Assembly: GCA_910577935.1 (NCBI GenBank)
Contig: CAJTOT010000015.1
Location: forward strand, 74,613-80,786
Source: an uncultured Hungatella sp.
GTDB lineage: Bacteria > Bacillota > Clostridia > Lachnospirales > Lachnospiraceae
DNA: 6,174 nucleotides
Direction: 5' to 3'
Position 1 is the stretch's first letter. Each line of letters begins with the position of its first letter. A program made the position numbers and the translations under genes. Positions 1 to 5,851 of the stretch are shown piece by piece. The notes under the pieces were generated by a model. The model saw only the letters and a program-made list of their open reading frames with translations. It did not search any database and was not told the DNA's origin.

Positions 1-1657
1 AGATTTTTACGGCGCGGTAGAGCAGATTAAGACGAGACTTGGCAAGAATGCCATCTGCCTGCAGCTGCCTATCGGCAAGGAAGACGAGTTTAAGGGAATC
101 ATCGATCTGTTTGAGATGAAAGCCTATATTTATAATGACGACAAGGGCGAAGATGTTTCCATCGTGGACGTTCCGGACGATATGAAAGATGACGCGGAAC
201 TGTACCACAGCGAGCTCATTGAGAAGATCTGTGAGCTTGACGACGACCTGATGATGGAATATCTGGAAGGCGAGGAGCCGTCCACAGAGGCCCTGAAGGC
301 TGCTCTGAGAAAGGCTACCTGCGAGTGTACGGCTATCCCGGTATGCTGCGGTTCCGCCTACAGAAACAGAGGCGTTCAGAAGCTCCTTGACGCGGTTCTT
401 GAATATATGCCTGCCCCTACCGACATCCCGGCTATCAAGGGCGTTGACATGGATGGCAACGAGATCGAGAGACATTCTTCTGACGAAGAGCCGTTCTCCG
501 CCCTGGCATTTAAGATTATGACTGACCCGTTCGTAGGAAAGCTGGCTTTCTTCCGGGTGTATTCGGGCACTATGAACTCCGGTTCTTATATCCTGAACGC
601 CACCAAGGAAAAGAAAGAGCGTGTGGGCCGTATCCTTCAGATGCATGCCAACAAGAGACAGGAGCTTGACAAGGTATATTCCGGAGACATCGCCGCCGCG
701 GTAGGATTTAAGATTACCACTACCGGCGACACCATCTGCGACGAGCAGCACCCGGTTATCCTGGAGTCCATGGAGTTCCCGGAGCCGGTTATCGATATCG
801 CAATCGAGCCCAAGACAAAAGCAGGTCAGGGCAAGATGGGCGAGGCTCTGGCGAAGCTTGCCGAGGAGGACCCCACCTTCCGCGCCAAGACTAACCCGGA
901 GACCGGCCAGACCATCATATCCGGTATGGGCGAGCTCCATCTGGAGATCATCGTTGACCGTCTTCTGAGAGAGTTCCATGTGGAAGCCAACGTGGGCGCT
1001 CCCCAGGTTGCCTATAAAGAGACCATCACCAAGGCCGTTGACGTGGACAGCAAGTACGCCAAGCAGTCCGGCGGACGCGGACAGTACGGACACTGTAAAG
1101 TGCACTTCGAGCCCATGGATGCCAACGCGGAGCAGACCTTCAAGTTTGAGTCCAGCGTGGTGGGCGGCGCGATTCCCAAGGAGTATATTCCTGCTGTGGG
1201 CGCAGGTATCGAAGAGGCTGCCAAGTCCGGTATCCTGGGAGGCTTCCCGGTTCTGGGCATCAGCGCCAACGTGTACGACGGTTCCTACCATGAGGTGGAC
1301 TCCAACGAGATGGCATTTAAGATTGCCGGTTCCCTGGCGTTTAAAGATGCCATGCAGAAGGCGGGGGCGATCCTCCTGGAGCCCATCATGAAGGTGGAAG
1401 TGACTATGCCCGAGGATTACATGGGCGATGTCATCGGCGATATCAACTCCCGTCGCGGGCGCATCGAGGGCATGGAGGACGTCGGAGGCGGCAAGATGGT
1501 GAAAGCCTACGTTCCGCTGTCTGAGATGTTCGGCTACTCTACGGACCTGCGTTCCAGGACACAGGGCCGCGGCAACTATTCCATGTTCTTTGACAGATAC
1601 GAGCCTGTGCCCAAGTCTGTTCAGGAGAAGGTTATTGCCGAAAGAAAAGGTAAATAA
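1..1657 (+). CDS. fusA: Elongation factor G (EF-G), 5'-truncated by the window edge
   Basis: EF-G is the cytoplasmic GTPase that drives ribosomal translocation and, with RRF, ribosome recycling. The frame is open from base 2, where DFYGAVEQIKTRLG aligns just after the G4 (NKMD) region of known EF-Gs, so about 150 N-terminal residues (P-loop, switch I, switch II, G4) lie outside the window. The visible 551 residues include the G5-type CGSA motif (bases 347-358), the G' insert before it, the domain II stretch EPFSALAFKIMTDPFVG, the domain III GMGELHLEIIVDRL, the domain IV SGGRGQYGHCKVHFEP, and the domain IV/V region with INSRRGRIEGMED and GYSTDLRSRTQGRG. It stops with TAA at 1655-1657. The first in-frame ATG (116) is an internal methionine, not the start. 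tuf follows 142 bp downstream, the usual str-operon order. Nothing looks broken, and the full protein would be about 700 residues, normal for the family. Confidence 0.97.
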   Translation, partial: DFYGAVEQIKTRLGKNAICLQLPIGKEDEFKGIIDLFEMKAYIYNDDKGEDVSIVDVPDDMKDDAELYHSELIEKICELDDDLMMEYLEGEEPSTEALKAALRKATCECTAIPVCCGSAYRNRGVQKLLDAVLEYMPAPTDIPAIKGVDMDGNEIERHSSDEEPFSALAFKIMTDPFVGKLAFFRVYSGTMNSGSYILNATKEKKERVGRILQMHANKRQELDKVYSGDIAAAVGFKITTTGDTICDEQHPVILESMEFPEPVIDIAIEPKTKAGQGKMGEALAKLAEEDPTFRAKTNPETGQTIISGMGELHLEIIVDRLLREFHVEANVGAPQVAYKETITKAVDVDSKYAKQSGGRGQYGHCKVHFEPMDANAEQTFKFESSVVGGAIPKEYIPAVGAGIEEAAKSGILGGFPVLGISANVYDGSYHEVDSNEMAFKIAGSLAFKDAMQKAGAILLEPIMKVEVTMPEDYMGDVIGDINSRRGRIEGMEDVGGGKMVKAYVPLSEMFGYSTDLRSRTQGRGNYSMFFDRYEPVPKSVQEKVIAERKGK

Positions 1658-1672
1658 AGAGGCGATATAGGC

Positions 1673-1701
1673 TTGAAAAATGTGGATAAATAGCATATAA
1701 T
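1673..1701 (+). promoter_or_regulatory. Sigma-A promoter for tuf
   Basis: The -35 box TTGAAA (1673-1678) and a perfect -10 box TATAAT (1696-1701) are separated by exactly 17 bp, in an AT-rich stretch right after the fusA stop. The predicted start is near 1708, giving a leader of about 92 nt. tuf can thus be transcribed independently of, or in addition to, read-through from fusA, which fits the high EF-Tu demand. No terminator hairpin with a U-run is visible between fusA and tuf. Confidence 0.82.
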
Positions 1702-1727
1702 ATAGACTAGCCTATTATAAAATGAAA

Positions 1728-1756
1728 GGCCTGGCGCTATTGCGGCGCCAGCCGCA
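1728..1756 (+). promoter_or_regulatory. Structured tuf leader with two mutually exclusive hairpins
   Basis: CTGGCGC (1731-1737) pairs perfectly with GCGCCAG (1745-1751) around a 7-nt loop. An alternative stem, TGCGGC (1741-1746) with GCCGCA (1751-1756) around GCCA, uses overlapping bases, so the two cannot form together. Neither is followed by a U-run, so this is not an obvious attenuator. A weaker AGCC/GGCT stem (1764-1767 with 1775-1778) lies just before the ribosome binding site. The role is unknown; mRNA stability or translational control of tuf is inference. Confidence 0.45.
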
Positions 1757-1799
1757 AATGAATAGCCGCGTAAAGGCTGATTAAGGAGGACATTATAAA

Positions 1800-2993
<1,194 letters not shown>

Positions 2994-3016
2994 TCAATAA
3001 AAAGCTGCATCTTATT

Positions 3017-3053
3017 GGGCTTTCCGAGGTTTCTCGGAAAGCCCTTTCTTAAT
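3017..3053 (+). terminator. Rho-independent terminator of tuf
   Basis: GGGCTTTCCGAG (3017-3028) and CTCGGAAAGCCC (3033-3044) form a perfect 12-bp stem around the loop GTTT, followed by TTTCTTAATT. It lies 23 bp after the tuf stop codon and closes the fusA-tuf transcript. Confidence 0.95.
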
Positions 3054-3092
3054 TGTTAGCTGTGTTCATAGCAGATCTGCCCCATGTTCTTG

Positions 3093-3121
3093 TTGATATT
3101 CGGCGCTTATACCCTTATAAT
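3093..3121 (+). promoter_or_regulatory. Sigma-A promoter upstream of the DUF975 gene
   Basis: The -35 box TTGATA (3093-3098) and -10 box TATAAT (3116-3121) have a 17-bp spacer. The predicted start is near 3128, so the leader to the chosen start codon at 3274 is about 146 nt, long for a single gene. A perfect 10-bp palindrome GCAGATCTGC (3071-3080) lies 12 bp upstream of the -35 box; it could be an activator or repressor site, or chance. Confidence 0.78.
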
Positions 3122-3167
3122 ATGAATAAAGATTTGGCCACATTATAGAGATGGGAAGGACAATTGC

Positions 3168-3230
3168 ATGATTTTGGCAGATGAGGAAGCAGAGCAGTTG
3201 TATGATTTATGGACAGCGCTGCTGCCCTGA
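3168..3230 (+). CDS. Possible 20-codon leader ORF or gene remnant
   Basis: An ATG at 3168 follows a good Shine-Dalgarno sequence, GGGAAGGA (3153-3160), with 7-nt spacing, and opens a 20-codon frame (MILADEEAEQLYDLWTALLP) closed by TGA at 3228-3230. It lies in the long leader between the promoter at 3093-3121 and the DUF975 start. The peptide is acidic and helix-like rather than an amino-acid-rich attenuator. It could be a translated upstream ORF, or the 5' remnant of a gene whose body has been lost. I do not recognise a family. Initiation signals are the only support. Confidence 0.3.
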   Translation: MILADEEAEQLYDLWTALLP

Positions 3231-3273
3231 CTTCATGATAACCGAACCGTCAAAGCCGAGAGGGGGAAGAAAG

Positions 3274-4062
3274 ATGACACAGACATGGACGAGAAGAGAG
3301 CTGAAAGACCGAGGGAAGGAAAAACTGAGGAATTTTTACTGGCAGGCAGTTCTGGTATGTCTTATCGCGTCGCTGCTGGGGGCTGGAACCTATTCAAAGA
3401 GTTTCAGCAGCGGACGCACTGCTTCGGGAGACACCAGGGTTTCCGTGGGAGGAAGTCCCGGCGTCACTTTATCATACAATCAAGATGACCGGGTCAAAAT
3501 CGACACTCCGGTGTATCATGCCTCTATCCCGATTGACCGGAGGCTGGGTGTCATGATTATATCCATGGTGCTGATGGTTTTCGCGGTGGTGCTGGTGGTG
3601 GGGATTCTGGTCTCCAACGTGGTGCAGGTGGGGAAAAAGCGGTATTTTCTGAAAAAGCTTCACGGGCTTGATGAGACCGGTATCGGGGAATTGTTTTCCG
3701 GTTTCCGGGAGGGATACTGGAACCTGCTGCTGGTGATGTTTCTTCAGAAGCTGTTTGTATTTCTGTGGACTCTGCTGCTGATTGTTCCCGGAATTGTCAA
3801 GACCTACGAGTATTATATGATTCCATACCTGCTGGCAGAGAATCCGTATCTCTCATGGGAGGAGGCCAGAGAGAAAAGCTGCCAGATGATGGACGGCCAT
3901 AAATTCGATGTCTTTGTCCTTGAGTGGTCTTTTATAGGGTGGGATCTGCTGGGAGTGCTCATGTGCGGCATAGGCAATCTGTTTGTGGCGCCCTACAAGG
4001 AGGCTGTCTATGGGGAATTATATCGTTATTGTTCAGGTAGGTCTGCGCACTGGCTGCGCTGA
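3274..4062 (+). CDS. DUF975 family multi-pass membrane protein with an insertion-altered C-terminus
   Basis: Predicted integral membrane protein of 262 residues; the family (DUF975, PF06161) has no established biochemical role. The N-terminus MTQTWTRRELKDRGKEKL, with charged residues before the first membrane segment (about 22-38), is typical. Further hydrophobic segments lie at about 91-116, 150-174 and 218-239. A polar Ser/Gly-rich stretch (about 41-88) separates the first two. The family-like region EEAREKSCQMMDGHKFDVFVL (196-216), then FIGWDLLGVLMCGIGNLFVAPY (220-241), places it well. The start at 3274 is preferred over an upstream in-frame ATG at 3181 because AGGGGG (3261-3266) sits 7 nt before it, no such site precedes 3181, and conserved sequence begins here. 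It is transcribed from its own promoter at 3093-3121 as a single gene. The last 11 residues after Arg251 (YCSGRSAHWLR) are encoded by a MITE-like insertion at 4025-4158. Without it the frame would end KLKSPVVY, giving 259 residues. Confidence 0.86.
   Translation: MTQTWTRRELKDRGKEKLRNFYWQAVLVCLIASLLGAGTYSKSFSSGRTASGDTRVSVGGSPGVTLSYNQDDRVKIDTPVYHASIPIDRRLGVMIISMVLMVFAVVLVVGILVSNVVQVGKKRYFLKKLHGLDETGIGELFSGFREGYWNLLLVMFLQKLFVFLWTLLLIVPGIVKTYEYYMIPYLLAENPYLSWEEAREKSCQMMDGHKFDVFVLEWSFIGWDLLGVLMCGIGNLFVAPYKEAVYGELYRYCSGRSAHWLR
4017..4024. repeat. Target site duplication, left copy (8 bp)
   Basis: ATTATATC directly precedes the inverted-repeat-bounded element and is repeated exactly at 4159-4166 on its other side. 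The next base (G at 4025 and at 4167) also matches, so the duplication could be read as 9 bp. This copy is inside the DUF975 coding frame. Confidence 0.8.
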
Positions 4063-4158
4063 CCGTATGATAACCTGGGCGGGCAGGCAAAAATCCCATC
4101 GCCGCAGGCGATTTTCATGGATTTTTGCTGGTTTCTGTGAACCCATGTGAACAGTAAC
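4025..4158. mobile_element. MITE-like non-autonomous element, 134 bp, with terminal inverted repeats and TSD
   Basis: The ends are imperfect inverted repeats: the left end GTTATTGTTCA (4025-4035) and the right end, read on the minus strand, GTTACTGTTCA (4158-4148) match at 10 of 11 positions, and about 14 of the first 18 match. A perfect 8-bp direct repeat, ATTATATC, flanks it. The interior is non-coding and strongly structured. One hairpin has GGTC and GCGCA (4040-4043, 4045-4049) pairing with TGCGC and GACC (4055-4059, 4061-4064) across one T-T mismatch. A second has a 10-bp stem GCAAAAATCC/GGATTTTTGC (4087-4096 with 4119-4128) enclosing ATCGCC/GGCGAT. There is no transposase frame, so it would need one supplied in trans. 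The family is unassigned; several IS families make 8-bp duplications. It inserted in the last codons of the DUF975 gene, supplying its present stop codon at 4060-4062. An extragenic palindromic repeat spread by another route is the alternative. Confidence 0.75.
4087..4128. terminator. Long hairpin inside the element, possible transcript end for the DUF975 gene
   Basis: The outer stem GCAAAAATCC (4087-4096) pairs perfectly with GGATTTTTGC (4119-4128), and the inner stem ATCGCC (4098-4103) pairs with GGCGAT (4107-4112) around the loop GCA. The inner stem is followed by TTTTC (4112-4116), a short U-run. It is the only terminator-like structure seen between the DUF975 stop and the next promoter. 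The termination role is inference; the U-run is weak. Confidence 0.4.
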
Positions 4159-4166
4159 ATTATATC
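4159..4166. repeat. Target site duplication, right copy (8 bp)
   Basis: This is the exact second copy of ATTATATC, directly after the right inverted repeat. Together with the copy at 4017-4024 it is the expected footprint of a transposition event. The exact match argues for a fairly recent insertion. Confidence 0.8.
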
Positions 4167-4195
4167 GAAAACTAAAAAGTCCCGTGGTTTATTAA
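4167..4195 (+). pseudogene. Displaced original 3' end of the DUF975 gene
   Basis: Joining base 4024 directly to base 4167 (removing the element and one target copy, 142 bp) keeps Arg251 (CGA in place of CGT) and continues as KLKSPVVY, then TAA at 4193-4195. The restored tail ELYRKLK is a plausible end for a DUF975 protein. This stretch is now untranslated and overlaps no other gene. It is inferred from in-silico excision, not from comparison with an empty site. Confidence 0.6.
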
Positions 4196-4197
4196 TG

Positions 4198-4226
4198 TGG
4201 ATTTTCTGCCTGCCACATGATACAAT
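4198..4226 (+). promoter_or_regulatory. Extended -10 promoter for the HAD phosphatase gene
   Basis: TGATACAAT (4218-4226) is an extended -10 element with -10 box TACAAT at 4221-4226. The -35 position 17 bp upstream (TGGATT, 4198-4203) is a poor match, as is common with a TGn motif. The predicted start is near 4233, about 33 nt before the ATG. It lies just outside the inserted element, so the insertion probably left it intact. Confidence 0.55.
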
Positions 4227-4265
4227 AAGAGCAACCGGATACATTGCATAGAGGAGAAAGCGGAC

Positions 4266-4970
4266 ATGAGATACAGGATTTTGCTGTTTGACGTGGATAA
4301 CACCCTTCTGGACTTTGACGCCAACGAGGAGGAGGCATTTAAAGCCGTGATGAAGGAGATGGACCAGGCCTGGTCGGAGGAACTGTTTGAGACCTACAAG
4401 GAACTGAATACGGACTTGTGGAAGCGCATCGAGAGAAACGAGGTCACCGTGGAGCAGGGCGTAAACCGTCGGTTCTCGGACCTTATGGCGAAATACGGAA
4501 AGGCTGTGGACGGGGTTTTGTGGGAGAAGACATACAGAAAGTATCTGAATCTCGGGATTCAGGAGATTCCCCAGGCACATCAGGTTCTCCGCCGCCTGGA
4601 GGAGAGCGGGCATGAGCTGTACGTGATCACCAACGGCGTCACAAAGACCCAGGAATCCCGCATGGCCAGGTCAGGTCTCGACCAGTATTTCAGAGAGATG
4701 TTTATCTCAGGGCGCATCGGCGCCGGAAAGCCCTCCGGGGAATTTTTTGACTATGTGAAAAGCCATGTGCCGGGATTTGAAGAAAAGGAGGCTCTGGTGA
4801 TCGGAGATTCCCTGAGTTCCGATATCAGGGGAGGCGCAGACGCAGGGATTCCCACCTGCTGGTTCACTCGGAATGCAGATGCCGCGGCGAGGGACAGGGC
4901 GCTGGAGGAGAGCGGTGCGAAGCCGGATTACATAATCGGCAGTCTGCCGGAGATTTTTCGGTTTGTGTAA
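4266..4970 (+). CDS. HAD-superfamily pyrimidine nucleotidase/phosphatase, YjjG/YfnB type
   Basis: Predicted cytoplasmic HAD hydrolase of 234 residues, close to the YjjG/YfnB group, whose E. coli member dephosphorylates nucleoside monophosphates including non-canonical pyrimidine nucleotides (house-cleaning). All four HAD motifs are present: motif I DVDNTLLDF with nucleophile Asp9 and acid/base Asp11; motif II T122-N123-G124; motif III Lys155 in GKPSGEFF; and motif IV GDSLSSD with Asp181 and Asp186 for Mg2+. The helical cap lies between motifs I and II (about 16-100), as in subfamily I. The AGIPTCWF stretch (193-200) is typical of the YjjG group. The start ATG is set by AGGAG (4252-4256), 9 nt upstream. 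It is a single-gene unit with its own promoter, facing the minus-strand esterase across a shared hairpin. The general HAD assignment is very secure; the exact substrate is inferred from family and may differ. Confidence 0.92.
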   Translation: MRYRILLFDVDNTLLDFDANEEEAFKAVMKEMDQAWSEELFETYKELNTDLWKRIERNEVTVEQGVNRRFSDLMAKYGKAVDGVLWEKTYRKYLNLGIQEIPQAHQVLRRLEESGHELYVITNGVTKTQESRMARSGLDQYFREMFISGRIGAGKPSGEFFDYVKSHVPGFEEKEALVIGDSLSSDIRGGADAGIPTCWFTRNADAAARDRALEESGAKPDYIIGSLPEIFRFV

Positions 4971-4989
4971 GGGAGGTTTCGCGCCTCCC
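4971..4989. terminator. Hairpin between convergent genes, possible shared terminator
   Basis: GGGAGG (4971-4976) pairs with CCTCCC (4984-4989) around a 7-nt loop, starting right after the HAD stop codon and 17 bp beyond the esterase stop on the other strand. No clear U-run follows on either strand, so termination efficiency is uncertain. Placement between converging genes is the main support. Confidence 0.5.
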
Positions 4990-5006
4990 TCGGACAGGAG
5001 CAAATT

Positions 5007-5648
5007 TTATAGGATTCCTAGAATATAGTTGGCCAGTCCGGCTGCCAGCTGTCCATGGCCGGCCTCGGTGAGATGCATGAAATCTACCGGGTTCGGATCG
5101 ACGGTCACCATCTTGTTGGCGTCGAGATAATGGCACCCCAGTGAGTCGGCGACCCGTTTAAACTCGGCAGCCAGTCCCTGGGACTTCTGGGCGCATCCTC
5201 TGCCCATGACAGACGCGCAGGCAGTGTGTTCATATTCGGGGCTGATGTTCTGGGGAGTCACTACAAGGATGTCAGGTCTTTCGTCCTTCCAGCACCGGGC
5301 GGACATCGCTTTGAGAACAAGGCGTTCAAGCCCCATGGCGATGCATGCGGGAGAGACGCCGAAGCGCTCCTTGGTGTCGTTGGTTCCCAGCATGATAATC
5401 AGAAGCTCCACAGGCTCATGGCTCAGAAGACATGGAACGATGTAATCCAGACCTGACCGCCCCTCGCCGACGGGATCGTCAAAGCAGGTAGTGCGGCCGG
5501 ACAGTCCCTCTTCCAGAATCAGGAACTTGTCTCCCAGGTAGGTCTGGAGCAGACAGGTCCACCGCTGTTCTTCGTCAAACCGCCCTCCGGTCTCGCCGCA
5601 ATAGCCGTGGGTGTTGGAGTCTCCAAAGCAGACAATATGTTTTTTCAT
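5007..5648 (-). CDS. SGNH/GDSL-family hydrolase (esterase, arylesterase-like)
   Basis: Predicted cytoplasmic esterase of 213 residues with the SGNH fold. Block I is GDSNTHG with nucleophile Ser11; the block II region is EEGLSGRTT with oxyanion Gly48 or Gly51; block III is LGTND with Asn90; block V is DFMHL with Asp189 and His192 completing the triad. It resembles the arylesterase/carbohydrate-esterase branch of SGNH hydrolases. There is no signal peptide or membrane segment. Ten cysteines are scattered through the chain, consistent with a reducing cytoplasm. The start at 5648 is chosen over an upstream in-frame ATG at 5726 because GGAGG (plus-strand 5654-5658) precedes it, conserved sequence begins at MKKHIVCFGDS, and the upstream ATG would lie ahead of the predicted transcription start near 5691. 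It is divergent from nanE; removal of acetyl groups from sialic acid or another amino sugar is possible but unproven. Confidence 0.9.
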   Translation of the reverse strand: MKKHIVCFGDSNTHGYCGETGGRFDEEQRWTCLLQTYLGDKFLILEEGLSGRTTCFDDPVGEGRSGLDYIVPCLLSHEPVELLIIMLGTNDTKERFGVSPACIAMGLERLVLKAMSARCWKDERPDILVVTPQNISPEYEHTACASVMGRGCAQKSQGLAAEFKRVADSLGCHYLDANKMVTVDPNPVDFMHLTEAGHGQLAAGLANYILGIL

Positions 5649-5697
5649 AGCCGCCTCCGTTAATAAATCGGTATCCTGAGTAAATGCTGTTGTCTGC

Positions 5698-5726
5698 ATC
5701 ATATCACTGTTGGATAGAGAAATCAA
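5698..5726 (-). promoter_or_regulatory. Sigma-A promoter for the SGNH hydrolase gene
   Basis: On the minus strand, TTGATT (5726-5721) and TATGAT (5703-5698) are spaced by 17 bp, with a TGn extension just before the -10 box. The predicted start is near 5691, giving a leader of about 43 nt that contains the GGAGG site. An A/T tract with an inverted repeat (5734-5752) lies directly upstream and could act as an UP element. Confidence 0.68.
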
Positions 5727-5733
5727 GAATAAA

Positions 5734-5752
5734 AATAAAAAAAATTTTTATT
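5734..5752. repeat. AT-rich inverted repeat between divergent promoters
   Basis: AATAAAAA (5734-5741) and TTTTTATT (5745-5752) are perfect inverted repeats around AAA. The tract separates the divergent esterase and nanE promoters (-35 boxes at 5721-5726 and 5765-5770). A role as a shared UP element or bent DNA is plausible; AT-rich chance symmetry cannot be excluded. Confidence 0.4.
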
Positions 5753-5764
5753 GTAACATATGTG

Positions 5765-5793
5765 TTGAAAATGTTTTTTGGCCATGTTATAGT
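5765..5793 (+). promoter_or_regulatory. Sigma-A promoter for nanE
   Basis: The -35 box TTGAAA (5765-5770) and -10 box TATAGT (5788-5793) are separated by 17 bp, with an extended -10 TGT immediately before the -10 box. The predicted start is near 5800, giving a leader of about 52 nt to the nanE ATG. The -10 box and start site are embedded in the near-palindrome at 5786-5803. Confidence 0.78.
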
Positions 5794-5803
5794 TAAGTAT
5801 AAC
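5786..5803. promoter_or_regulatory. Probable operator overlapping the nanE -10 box and transcription start
   Basis: GTTATAGTTAAGTATAAC is an 18-bp palindrome with one mismatched pair (16 of 18 positions symmetric), centred on TTAA. It covers the -10 box and predicted start, a position where a bound dimer would block RNA polymerase. Its size and symmetry suit a dimeric repressor, such as the GntR- or RpiR-type regulators known to control nan operons. The identity of the regulator is inference. A short AACTG/CAGTT inverted repeat follows (5801-5814). Confidence 0.55.
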
Positions 5804-5851
5804 TGAAACCAGTTGTTCGTGCTGTTCAAAATCAGGCGGGAGGAGGGGGAG

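Noticed and set aside
978..1391. 137-codon plus-strand frame inside fusA
   Set aside because: It overlaps conserved EF-G domains III-V in another frame. Its translation is Pro/Ser/Trp/Arg-rich, as expected from an out-of-frame reading of GC-rich coding DNA.
3181..3273. N-terminal extension of the DUF975 protein from the ATG at 3181
   Set aside because: No Shine-Dalgarno site precedes 3181, the extra 31 residues look unlike the family, and a clear site precedes the ATG at 3274.
4026..4613. 195-codon minus-strand frame across the MITE-like element and the HAD gene
   Set aside because: Most of it is antisense to the well-supported HAD gene, it crosses a recent insertion, and it encodes nothing resembling a transposase or known protein.
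5206..5456. Two overlapping plus-strand frames of 76 and 79 codons opposite the esterase
   Set aside because: They lie entirely antisense to conserved SGNH coding sequence, without credible initiation signals or recognisable products.
5649..5726. N-terminal extension of the SGNH hydrolase from the ATG at 5726
   Set aside because: The extension spans the predicted promoter (5698-5726) and most of the leader, so it would not be transcribed from it. The family N-terminus begins at the downstream methionine (5648).
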